Counted from the stretch's first letter, positions 1 through 8,960 are shown. The stretch: DNA of 16,192 bases from Temnopleurus reevesii (GCA_036244855.1 BQKZ01000559.1:77790-93981); one strand, 5' to 3'. The notes: generated by a model from the letters alone, not told the origin. Program-made: numbers and translations.

Positions 1-252
1 AGAGGGTCGTAGGTTCGAGTCCTACCTAGGGCGTCAATTTCCTTCAGCAAGAAATTCATCCATATTGTGCTGCACTCGACCCAGGTGAGGTAAATGGGGA
101 CGGCAGGAAGAAATTCCTTGTAATGCGAGGCGCCGTAATGGCTGCCAGCTAGAGCCGGGTAATATTGAATGTAAAGCTTTCAGCGCCATGAGCACCGATA
201 AGGTGGACCTGCGCGCTATACAAGTAGCCACCATTATTATTATTATTATTAT
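1..252 (+). mobile_element. tRNA-derived SINE, 5' end cut by the window
   Basis: The first bases (GGTTCGAGTCC within 12-22) are a near-consensus Pol III B box of a tRNA-like head. The A box would lie before base 1. The tRNA-unrelated body follows, with the block CCCAGGTGAGGTAAATGGG, a GAGCCGGGTAATA stretch and a GCGCTATA tail, and the copy ends in an ATT microsatellite. The same body recurs at 5932-6181. I recognise it as the abundant echinoid tRNA-SINE. It encodes no protein; the minus-strand frame at 34-234 is a shadow. The intact B box suggests this copy is less decayed than the second one. Confidence 0.85.
233..252. repeat. ATT trinucleotide tail of the SINE
   Basis: About six and a half ATT units follow directly after the SINE tail. 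A tail of this kind is usual for this SINE type and marks its 3' end. Confidence 0.9.
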
Positions 253-520
253 AATTCCAATATAATAATGGTAATATGTAAACAGAATGATCTCGGCATA
301 TTTAGACTAACGAGTAACGTTCGAATGACGTTTCGATAATTGCGTAACGTCCTTTAACCGAATGTGGAGAGTATAACCCGTTTTTTTTTTTTAAACATGT
401 TCAATATTTTCCATGGTATTTGACGACCTTCCTTCTGGACCGGGTCGGGGTTTTCTCGTTCTCTTCAACGAGTAATCATGAAATAACCGACTTGAGAACT
501 GACTCATATTGAATGTATAT
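253..520. other. AT-rich sequence with no recognisable feature
   Basis: There is a T homopolymer near 380-391. I see no open frame of note, no RNA gene and no inverted repeat. Confidence 0.6.
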
Positions 521-575
521 GGGGTGTTGCTAGAAAGTTGCAATCGATATCAATTTGCAATTTTTCAGAGTCAAG
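521..575 (+). mobile_element. single end of a GGGGTGTTG-type MITE
   Basis: GGGGTGTTGCTAGAAAGTTG begins at 521 and is followed by GCAATCGAT and CAATTTGCAA. This matches the terminal inverted repeats of the complete element at 14806-14980, which has GGGGTGTTG and, on the other arm, AAGTTGCAATTGATCGCAAG. I could not find a matching right end before the purine tract at 612 or later. The copy is therefore truncated, and the microsatellite may have grown inside it. Confidence 0.6.
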
Positions 576-611
576 CGATTTGGCATTATCACTCTATTTT
601 CTATATTCTAC

Positions 612-699
612 AAAGAAAGAGAGAGAGAGAGAAAGAGGGAGAGATAGAGAAAGATGGAGAGAGGGAGAGAGAGAAGAGGGGGGGGGGGGGGGGGAGGAA
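612..699 (+). repeat. purine (GA/GGGA) tract ending in a 17-G run
   Basis: 88 bases are purines except for T at 645 and T at 655. The tract is GAGA- and GGGA-rich and ends in 17 consecutive G (678-694). Mirror-like purine tracts can form H-DNA, and G runs can form quadruplexes. The plus-strand frame at 509-727 translates to low-complexity Arg/Glu/Lys and Gly and is not a gene. Confidence 0.95.
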
Positions 700-2390
700 C
701 AAAATAAGAAAATGTAGATTGATATGACAATGCTGCTTTTTTTCTTAACCTTTTGAAAGGACTCCGGCCTCTGTTTTGATCAGGAATTCATGTGTTTGAC
801 GCACCGGGCATATATATCAAAATACTAATTAGCAAACTGAAAGTCGTATGATGACTTTTTTCCAAAACAAATTAAATATCATTCATATCTTAAATATCTT
901 TGGAATGTCAACTGTTAAAAGAAATATTCAATGTCACAAGGTTCAATTGTAAGTCACATAATCACAATGATTATGGAGCTTTATGTTAACATCCTTTAAT
1001 AAGCAAAGCTCGATATAATTATTGTAATATGACCAACAATCACGACAATGCCACAAAATACCTAAATTTGTAACATCGAAGATTTTCTGTCTGGTCTATG
1101 TATACGCCATTAATACACAATTTAAGCTTTGGTTTCCGGCAAGGAAATTCCCATCCTAATTACTCGTGCTTTGAATTCAACTCTGAAATAGTTAAAAACA
1201 CACTGTATATACACACAATCATATATGTGTCCAGAAATTGTCTCAGTGTATTCTGATTACTAAAACAAGTATATAAAATTGACATGAGAAAAATCTGATC
1301 ATCACTCAGATAGGTATTAAAATACGTACATGCAGCTATGTGGACAACGTGGATAAATATACAGTATAGCCAATTATGTAGTATTTGAATTTGAAAAAAA
1401 TTACTTTGAGAGAGTTTGATTGCATTAATAGGCATTATCAAAGTTTAAAACAAAATATTTGGAGCAAAAAGAGACTATTTTGCGCAAAATAAAATTACAA
1501 TAGCAATCGTGTGATTTTCATTTAAAAAATGGATAATTTTATTTCAACCCATATCATTTTTAAGTTGATCGAAATGATTAGATACCGGTCATCTTTTTAT
1601 CTAGATTTTACCAATAACAAATCTCTAACAATCTCATTCTGTTTCTTTAACAACTGTCATCTATTTTCTTCTATCGTATGTGTCTCATGTATCGAGTCAT
1701 AACATATCAACTTGTGTCTCTGATCTGGGGTATTAATTTTAAAATGATTAACAGTTCATTGATATTTCCGCGCCAACAGAACGTGAGAACTCTCTTAATT
1801 TGTGTCACATTCTTCAATGAATTATGATATTTTCACCCTTTTTATCATTTTAAATGTTTTAAAACACTATCTTTTTAACTTAAGGGCAAAAGTATTTGTT
1901 TCACAAATAATCAGATGATATACGGCTGTTCTATTTATCTCTGAAATGAATATCTTGACACTGTTATAATCCTCCTAATTAAGAACAGGACATCGATATT
2001 TCCGTCAGGTCAAGTTGAGCGTTTCTTAAATAGCCTGTTTTGTTTGGTGTTTCTCAGCCCACATACATCCCATAAATCTGTCAGTAAGTTTATAAATTTG
2101 TTTAATCCTCAATGTCCTTCCAACAATTTCTCTTTTGCGCTTTCCTCTTCCCTCTTAATAACTCGCTTCATGTGAAACATAATAATTATATTCACAACGT
2201 GTAAGTACATGACGTGTTGATAAGATATAGATATGACTAAGGAATAATTTTTTAATGAGCGTTTATATTTAAAATGTGACATATGATATCAACTTTTCCA
2301 AGACGGTAAAGAATATAACTTTATTGTACTAAAGGCAGGAAGGTAAAATATTTAAAAAATTTATATCACATAATCACATATTTATACTCC
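700..2390. other. 1.7 kb AT-rich non-coding stretch
   Basis: The stretch is strongly AT-rich with dense stops in all frames. The only structured element I found is the 14-bp palindrome at 1477-1490. The minus-strand frame at 1160-1441 (93 codons) is rich in Ile, Phe, Tyr and Thr, as expected from AT-rich sequence. It lacks splice or domain support. Confidence 0.6.
1477..1490. promoter_or_regulatory. 14-bp palindrome containing TTGCGCAA
   Basis: ATTTTGCGCAAAAT is a perfect palindrome. Its core, TTGCGCAA, equals the classical C/EBP (bZIP) consensus, and the flanks also resemble an E2F half site. The match is a sequence observation only, and binding is not implied. No promoter lies nearby. Confidence 0.3.
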
Positions 2391-2393
2391 ATT

Positions 2394-2414
2394 ATTGTTT
2401 GGTTGCTAAACAAT
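2394..2414. repeat. small hairpin carrying GTTTGGTTGC
   Basis: ATTGTTT and AAACAAT form a perfect 7-bp stem around a 7-base loop, GGTTGCT. The hairpin contains the decamer GTTTGGTTGC, which recurs at 4237, 4351 (minus) and 9761 (minus). Confidence 0.5.
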
Positions 2415-4228
2415 GTAAAAACCAAACGACAAATAAATCTAACAAGTTGACTCGAAACTAGCTATTAATATTCATTTGCAAACGAGCCGTAAAGATCTAA
2501 TTTGATTCTCCGAATACCTTTAACTATATTTTACACGAAGGCCAAAGGGTCCCGATTTATTATTTACTTCCTACAGCAGATGATTCTCCTCATAGGTAAA
2601 TGAATAATTGCTGTAAAAACAGTGAAAATTGACAATTACCTTTCAGATGTGATGCGATAGCTTCTGCAGTAAATCAAAGTACACAAATGTATGATTTATC
2701 ATTTTGACACCTTTACTTGACAAGTTTCAATACCGGAGCTTAAGGCCAGGTAATCCTCGGAATGTCTTTGACGACAAACTCTATGGAAACCAATATGCTT
2801 CATATTTTGAACCGTGTTCCACCCGTACTCTTCCTCTGGTCTGCTGGTCATTCGCACAGGTAAAAGAACTTTCATATTAATCCTCCGTATCGCCTTACAT
2901 TCCTCAAGTGCTAAACATTTTGTCAAAGTTGACGGAAAGGGCTTAAGTTAAAAGAAAATAGTTGTAAAAGCGGGATATTGAGTTAAAGAGGCTAAATAAA
3001 TTCATTTTATTCGAAGAGGCATGAGAGATTATTGTTTATAATCAGAACGCTGGGTACATTGTGAACATAGATGTATTTTATTAAAGGTTAATATGGATCA
3101 TTATTCAAATATTTATTGTGATGGCGATCTCCAGCTTTCTTTTCTTCGTGAAAATAGATACTTTTGTGCAACCATGTGGGTGCTGACATATTTGATAGGG
3201 TATTTTGGACACATTCAGGATTGGGCAAACTATAATGAAAATGAGTTTATATGCCAGTTTTGCCATAAATGACTTAAACGGAAACCAATCCCTGGAATTG
3301 TCGTGCTCTCAATGAATGAAGAAAAATCAGATGAACAAACTGTGAAATGTTTCGCAAATTTGGACAACCCGTTCAAAAGTTATGAATGTTGAAAGTCACA
3401 GAGATGGGGATCTGTGCGATCAGCAAATTCGACGGAATCTGTGACGCCATGTCGGACAACTCCTTATTCACTCTGTATACTACATTTCACATTTCCTCCT
3501 TTTTTCGGACAAGTCAACAAAATGCTAATTTCGGCGACTCAATACGAAACACTTGTGACGGCGATCGCTACTGATATGACGAGGAGCCCGTATGCAGTTG
3601 AATCGCGCCATCTTGTGCCGATTTCCGAAACATGAACTAACTTCGTATTGCATTAAAATGAATTTTCACAAAAATAATTTACTAATCTTTAGAAATAGAA
3701 TTAATTTGAATAGCCATTCCATTTTGACACTTTTTGCCGATTGTGTGTTATTTACCACAATTCTAACACATGTTAACCAGATAATTGTCAAGGCTAATGT
3801 TTTTGTCAGGCTAGATAAAGATTTTGATAAAACCTAATAAAAACCGTAACACCAGCAACTACAGAGCAACAACAATAGTGTAAATCAAATTTCAATGATC
3901 GTAACAAAAATCGTATAGGTGGATTACCATTGATATGATATATAAAACCATATTTCTTTGTTTGACTATGATTTACCCCTCGGGACTTGACGAAATATTT
4001 TGAAAACCATGTCTACAAAAAGCGACATGCTCCCGAACTACCTATTAGAAAATTGCAAGGCCTTATAAATTATGCAAAATTATGCGTATATGATTATGTT
4101 ACTACATATTTAAAAAACATCTCCTATTGTTAGAGGAACAGTACTCGGGTGTGGTTCTTCTTTCATCCATGAAACTTCATAGAGGTGATTGACGAAAGAC
4201 AATACAGCGCCACTTAAAACTTATGCCT
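2415..4228. other. 1.8 kb AT-rich stretch with two GC-richer patches
   Basis: There is no supported gene. The patch near 2700-2930 has a minus-strand open frame; its first in-frame ATG gives about 58 codons, with Pro-Glu-Glu-Glu-Tyr-Gly-Trp in the middle. The patch near 3390-3640 has two overlapping plus-strand frames and an AAGATGGCGC-like (YY1-type) word on the minus strand near 3607-3616. Neither translation resembles a known family, and neither has convincing splice sites. They could be decayed exons, old repeats or chance. Confidence 0.45.
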
Positions 4229-4368
4229 GAATAAAAGTTTGGTTGCCTTATACAGACGAACCCTCTGAAATTGGCCCAACCTGATATTTCTTTTTTTTTT
4301 AATTATTATTCTTTACGATTCATTCACATAGAAAAACAAAAAACAAAAGAGCAACCAAACAATTATTC
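4229..4368. mobile_element. 140-bp element with 18-bp inverted ends
   Basis: GAATAAAAGTTTGGTTGC (4229-4246) and the reverse complement of 4351-4368 (GAATAATTGTTTGGTTGC) agree at 16 of 18 bases. The interior is AT-rich and non-coding. The size and terminal inverted repeats fit a small MITE, but I see no clear target-site duplication. The same decamer core occurs at two other places in the window. Confidence 0.4.
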
Positions 4369-4970
4369 TCTTGGCCCTATGGAAGAGGGTATTATAGATT
4401 GGTGAATAGGCACGGAACCAAAGGAGGGGTGCAACTTCCCCCAAATTCTAGTTGTACTCTATGAACGAACAAATGAAGAATACAAACAAATAATGAAACG
4501 CATATCACTATGAAATAAGGATGTTTTCGATCATGGCAAGGAGAAAATTCCCACCTCCCTGATTGTAGAAAGTAATAGATAATGCACTGGAAATCAACAA
4601 GCATTTTAAGCGTCACTTTATACATTCAAACTTAGTAAGAGCTCATGGGTATGACCTAATTCACCTACAATCTAAAACCAGCATCTCAACTTAGACGTAG
4701 CCTTTATTACAGACCTAACTCATTTCAATTAGAATTTTTAAAAGATCGCAATATTGTTCAATCAATGTGCAATTATTTGGATAAATAAAACAATATTCAT
4801 ATATCAAACTTTTTGCATATTGTTTGCTAAATATCGCCGCTCATAAGAGACCCCTAAAAGTAGAGTTCCATTTCAAATCCGGTGTCGTCCTTAGCATAGA
4901 TTGAGACGTCTGATAAGATAGACTAGTCAGAGCTTTACAGCATTACAGACCATAACAATGGGGCTCTTTC
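4369..4970. other. AT-rich sequence with no recognisable gene
   Basis: The minus-strand frame at 4392-4625 has no domain or splice support. I see no clear repeat structure apart from a short AGGAGGGGTGCAACTTCCCCC patch near 4420. Confidence 0.5.
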
Positions 4971-4990
4971 GGGCAAGGGAGGGCGTAGGG
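4971..4990 (+). other. G-quadruplex motif
   Basis: GGG-CAA-GGG-A-GGG-CGTA-GGG satisfies the four-run, short-loop quadruplex rule. An additional GGGG lies just upstream (4960-4963). The motif is isolated in otherwise AT-rich DNA. Confidence 0.6.
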
Positions 4991-5593
4991 ACCCCACCAC
5001 TTTAATTAATTGGTTTCAGGTTTCAACTGAACTTTAAAAACCCGATACATGATACCCTGCGTGAAAATAATATACGTAATGGCCGGCCTCGTCAGGCCTT
5101 CCCTAAATTGAAAATTTTCACCTCGCGCGGACGAGAAAATGATATAATATTTGTCGTGATTTTAACTATGGCTGGAAGAACGTGGGATTTCACCCAGGCT
5201 AGCACACAACACAGGCACATTATACCCATCAGTCATTTTCATTATACACAAACTTAAAATGTACATACTCCAATGAGTAACGAATCATTTTCAAAGCCAT
5301 CCTTAAATAGACTGCGGCGTATTTTCCTCACACGATGGCTGCATAACCCTCCGGAAGCTATGAGAGATATTTCCGACAACTTTTTGGAATTAATTTTGTC
5401 AAAAATACTATAAGCCACGAGTTCAATAACCTGCACGGTGAGAATCATTCAATTTAGATATTTCACTGATGGAATGATGAAATCTTTTTGCTCCGGGTAG
5501 GGGAATTATTGGAATACGTACCAACAGTAACGTTGAATCGAACGGTAGATTTTCGCAAAGGAGAGATCGTTTCAGGCTATTGGTCGATTTTTT

Positions 5594-5616
5594 NCCCCCC
5601 CCCCCCCCCCCCCCCC
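5594..5616. repeat. 22-C homopolymer preceded by an ambiguous base
   Basis: An N at 5594 is followed by 22 consecutive C. The N sits exactly at the T-to-C homopolymer boundary and most likely marks an assembly or sequencing ambiguity, so the true length is uncertain. The frames across it (Pro-rich on plus, Gly-rich on minus) are artefacts. Confidence 0.95.
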
Positions 5617-5709
5617 TTCGAGCTGACAAGATAATTTTGTTCGATTATATCAGGCTCTGTATTTTAATTTCTATATCTATATATCCATACGCCCCGCTTG
5701 AGCCAGCAG

Positions 5710-5796
5710 ATATGCGGATCAGACGGAAGACTGACGTTCGACTGGTCTTCCAATTGGTTACAAGCAGAACGCCCTTACACCGTCTGATCTGCATAT
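5710..5796. repeat. 87-bp fold-back with 17-bp arms
   Basis: ATATGCGGATCAGACGG (5710-5726) pairs with 5780-5796, whose reverse complement is ATATGCAGATCAGACGG; 16 of 17 bases match. Inside the loop, GGAAGAC (5725-5731) and GTCTTCC (5745-5751) form a second 7-bp stem. The arms are more GC-rich than the surroundings. It may be a very small fold-back transposon or the ends of a MITE. No protein or known RNA family is recognised. Confidence 0.65.
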
Positions 5797-5931
5797 TTGT
5801 CAAAAACGTTGGGCCGACACAGGCTACAATACAAAGGTGTGATTCAGCCCTTACGGGGTAAACAGAAAGAAGAGAAAATTATTTCAGATTGAGCAGCGTA
5901 TATGAGTTTTTTTTTTAAATCAGTAAATGAT

Positions 5932-6181
5932 GGAGGCGTCGTGGTGTAGTGGTTGTGACTCTCATCTTTCAACCCGAATCCCACCCACGACACTAATTTC
6001 CTCCAACAAGAAGTTTATCCACATTGTCTGATTGTGATGCACTAAACCCAGGTGAGGTGAATGGGTACTGGTAGTAAGACATTTTTTTAATGCAGTGACG
6101 ACCAACTTGGTAGTCATGCTTTAGTCGGGTAATAATGCACAGAACGCTTGAGCGCTATATCAATGTTATGTATTGTTATTG
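5932..6181 (+). mobile_element. tRNA-derived SINE, full-length but with a damaged B box
   Basis: The copy starts at GGAGGCGTCGTGG, and its A-box-like stretch TGGTGTAGTGG is at 5942-5952. The body includes CCCAGGTGAGGTGAATGGG and ends in GAGCGCTATATCAATG before a degenerate ATT/GTT tail. Compared with the copy at 1-252, the GGGTCGTAGGTTCGAGTCC part of the B box is reduced to CCCGAATCC, with roughly a dozen bases missing. That should abolish Pol III transcription. The minus-strand frame at 6114-6353 overlaps its tail and is a shadow. Confidence 0.85.
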
Positions 6182-7194
6182 TGTATTTTAGGGTTTGAAA
6201 TCTGGATGTGGACAGCATGTATTTATCGAAGAAAAAAAACCCCGTTTTTCTTTGCGTTAACGGTCTGCAAAAGTGGTGTTTTCGAACAACAAGATGTAAT
6301 AAACTACTTGTAGCGAAGTGCATATGCCATATCACGCGACCAAAATTTGCCAATTCACATAGAAATTACGGTTGAGTTATATAATTGAAACGTTCATAAC
6401 TCTTTATTGTCCGATATACTTCAAACTTTTGTGATATGATCGTCTGATTTTTCTGCTTTTAATCGAAGGAAGATTTTTCTTCCTAGCAAATTTTCAAAAT
6501 TCATGGCTTTGAACAGCTTGACCAAATTATTGTAACCGAAACAGGGGACCTCTCTAAATCTAAGGTTGCAAAATAGGAGAATTTCGGGTTTCTATTTAAT
6601 GTGGCGACTTTAAAATGGCGTAAAAATGACGTATTCTTCCCTAGGACTCATCAACATGATCAAGAAAGTGTCAATAACCTTCATTCTATAGGCACTATAA
6701 TAAATAATCTGTCGGCCATGAGGTACATAAATATTGATTGAAAATAATTATAAGGCAAGATTCCTTTGGACATTTTGATGTCAATCTTCGTTTTGGGTAT
6801 GATTTGTTTTTACTGGTCTACTTTTAGAACCAATAAATGTCACACATCATTGATGGTGACATATTTGGTATGGAATGAAATAGGATGTCTACTTTATCTT
6901 ATTTTCCTATTGTTTCAAAGACTCCGATTCAATTTACGTGCTTGTGAGCAGCAGAACGTATTTGCTTAATATTTTCTTGGGGAAGGACCCATCAATCAAG
7001 CTAATAAATCAGTAAATAAAATCGCATTTAGGCAGTCACCCTTGTCAATAAAGAGAGAGGCAACTGCAGGGAAGCCTTGTAATTCGGAAACTAATTTAGT
7101 GTGAGAGTCTTCACTCTTTTCTACGTTATCCAGTTAGTATCACCTTAACCATATTATAGCAACGGGATTATTCAAATTAGCGAGACAACTGCCC
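6182..7194. other. 1 kb AT-rich non-coding stretch
   Basis: The plus-strand frame at 6766-6969 is rich in Phe, Leu, Ile and Tyr. Its hydrophobic look is expected from AT-rich sequence, and no splice or domain support is visible. No repeat structure stands out. Confidence 0.5.
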
Positions 7195-7905
7195 TTTTGG
7201 CTGGTTTAGCATCTCGCTCGCTCTCTAAGTCCGATTAACATCGAACATTGATTTGAAAAAGGTGAGAATTTGGCGCCTCTTCGCATATCAGCGCGTCGAA
7301 AAGCCTCTCGCTCTTTCACCCTTTCCCCGTCTTCTTACCGGGACACCGATTAGAGTCCGATGCCAGCCGTGCCCCGCGGATAAGTTACCGTCTTTTCCAC
7401 GCTCGCTTACCCGGTCGCAGCCCGTGAGTGTGATCTAACACGACCATTAACCACAAGCAACTCACCCTGTGAAAATTGACAATCTACGTAATAAGACAAC
7501 AAAAGGATTCCATTAATTCGGCCATTTACCGTGGCCTTAAAATTGAATTAAGTGCGGCCGGGATAGCAATGACTATGTTTTTTCGTTTTGCACCAGGGAA
7601 CCCATGGCGATTTTTCTAGCGAGGAAAACGGTCCCTCGTTGGGTTTGTTTAATGTCTCTCTTTCCCTGTCCTACCTCTCATAATTTTCTATCTTTATTAT
7701 TTCCTGTTTTGAAGCGGTCTCGCATTTCACCGACGAGCCATTTATTCTTCATCCATAACCGCGTTTATGTGGCTATTATAGACGAATTAGGGCTGCCCAA
7801 GGTGGCCGAGACGAGAGAGCGCTAAACGATCAGTATACAGCCTTGGTCTCCCCGGGGTCGAGCTTCATCGCATCGCTCTCGTTTGCTTGCTTCGACTCTA
7901 TTTCC
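7195..7905 (+). promoter_or_regulatory. CpG-rich region upstream of the candidate promoter
   Basis: I counted about 49 CpG in roughly 700 bases, close to one per 14 bases. Most other 60-base lines of the window have none to two. The stretch is GC-richer than its flanks and contains pyrimidine-rich runs, a homeodomain-type site pair (7513-7560), a Runx-type AACCACA (7449-7455), a CCCCGGGG palindrome (7850-7857) and a strong isolated splice donor AAAAAG|GTGAGA (donor at 7261). It leads directly into the TATA box at 7913. The plus-strand frames at 7253-7438 and 7604-7825 do not resemble any protein and are probably by-products of the CpG-rich composition. Confidence 0.55.
7513..7560. promoter_or_regulatory. 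paired homeodomain-type sites with three GGCC words
   Basis: TTAATTC (7513-7519) and GAATTAA (7545-7551) form an inverted pair with TAAT-type cores. The second runs into TTAAGTG (7548-7554), the NK-2 class homeodomain consensus. GGCC occurs at 7520, 7533 and 7556, the last within CGGCCG. The cluster lies about 0.4 kb upstream of the TATA box. A cis-regulatory role is inferred from site content and position only. Confidence 0.35.
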
Positions 7906-7912
7906 CTCCTCT

Positions 7913-7950
7913 TATAAAAACCAACATCTCGCTCTAGATAGCATCATCTC
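7913..7950 (+). promoter_or_regulatory. TATA box plus initiator (core promoter)
   Basis: TATAAAAA begins at 7913 and is flanked by C/T-rich sequence. An initiator-like TCATCT (7944-7949) places a candidate start A at 7946, 33 bases from the first T of the TATA box. That is within the usual 28-34 base range. The transcript would have a 5' leader of about 47 nt before the ATG at 7993. The upstream 700 bp is the only CpG-rich region of the window, which supports a promoter. Confidence 0.55.
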
Positions 7951-7992
7951 TTACCTTTCCTCCTGACATACATTTCAGGAGCAGAAACAGAC

Positions 7993-8005
7993 ATGTCTAT
8001 AAAGT
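7993..8005 (+). CDS. candidate first coding exon (Met-Ser-Ile-Lys, phase 1)
   Basis: ATG TCT ATA AAG T is followed by GTGAGT at 8006-8011, a near-perfect 5' splice site, so the exon would end in phase 1 after four codons. The start is the first ATG after the inferred cap site and has A at -3 (ACAGACATG). Very short first coding exons are common in animal genes. The product is unknown. Two cautions apply. CTGAC...TTTCAG immediately before (7963-7978) could act as an acceptor, making this an internal 27-base exon. The same interval also reads as an exon on the minus strand with donor GTAAGA. The next exon is not certain; the best candidate is at 13548-13660. Confidence 0.35.
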
Positions 8006-8243
8006 GTGAGTAACGATGTGTAACGTTAGTTTGCCAATGTAATGCACCGCTTGTTCAATTTTTACAGTACAATAAAGGCTGGGTAATAGAAAAAGCACAC
8101 ATTTCTGCCTATGAGTCTATGAAAGAAACAACCACCCTTTGCGCGGCTGATTTAAATTCCATGTTTACCTGCTCTCATTTCGTTCAGTGAAACGAAGGCA
8201 CTTTGATGTGATGTGATATGGCGGCGTGTTCTCATCTCTTTGT

Positions 8244-8261
8244 GGAGGTAATTTTACCTCC
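8244..8261. repeat. perfect inverted repeat GGAGGTAA-TT-TTACCTCC
   Basis: Two perfect 8-base arms flank a 2-base centre, 0.3 kb downstream of the inferred transcription start. The short spacing suits a dimeric protein site rather than an RNA hairpin. No specific factor is assigned. Confidence 0.4.
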
Positions 8262-8830
8262 CGATTTGATAGTTTACTCACCATTTTAACCTATTCTCTG
8301 GTGGGTTTTAAAACGACAAGGTACCTTCAATTAGTGTCATATAGCCGGCGATTGATCGCTTACTAAAATGAGCAAACATATTCAGGAGTTTGTTGGAGGG
8401 GTGACGGTTTGGTATAGCAGTGGGAATCTACGAGAGATAATCTGCGCACCCCTGAGACCCTACACACGCTGCCACTATGGCATCATGCACCTGTATATCA
8501 CTTGAATCATTTTCCCGCGTTCAAAACGACATGGTGGATGCTTGATGTAAGTAGAGACTAAAGAAGCACCACCAAGAAGTGCAGGTGGCCTGGTATAATT
8601 GCCAAATTTCATGACCTGAAAAATTGACTACGGGATACATACGGCTGACCGTGTTACAATGTCTTAAATACATGGATAGACAAATGAGAAACCGGGATAA
8701 ATTTAAACTTACTCACTGAAAATAAATGACAAAAGGGGGAAAAATAAATCACCCGCATCGAAATTACAACACTGAAACGTGTACCACAAAATATATTGCA
8801 CTGATCATCTACTTGCAAATTTGTCAACAC

Positions 8831-8960
8831 CTAATGGTCAATCGTTGACATCAGAATGATTTCAACTGAAATCTGGTTCTGAAATTCATTTGGAATAAAT
8901 ACCAATGTTAAGAGTTGACATTAAACCATTTCAGAAACAAAATTAAGTTCCAAACTGTCT
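8831..8960. repeat. diverged tandem duplication, about 70-bp period
   Basis: CTAATGGTCAATCGTTGACAT (from 8831) and CCAATGTTAAGAGTTGACAT (from 8902) start two similar stretches, each continuing into ATTTCA and then a Gln/Lys-codon-like A-rich part. Agreement is clear only over the first 45 or so bases and is roughly 60 per cent by eye. Confidence 0.25.

Noticed and set aside
1..30. A functional tRNA gene
   Set aside because: The B-box sequence continues directly into the SINE body and does not close an acceptor stem.
34..234. Minus-strand 66-codon frame at the start of the window
   Set aside because: It lies wholly within the SINE body.
509..727. Arg/Glu-rich plus-strand frame
   Set aside because: It is the translation of the purine microsatellite and G run.
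2699..2926. Minus-strand 75-codon frame with mixed composition
   Set aside because: The listed start is TTG. The in-frame ATG leaves about 58 codons with no recognised domain, acceptor or poly(A) signal. It was kept only as a note under the surrounding stretch.
5580..5861. Pro-rich plus-strand frame and Gly-rich minus-strand frame
   Set aside because: Both depend on reading through the 22-C run and its N, and the plus frame also crosses the fold-back repeat.
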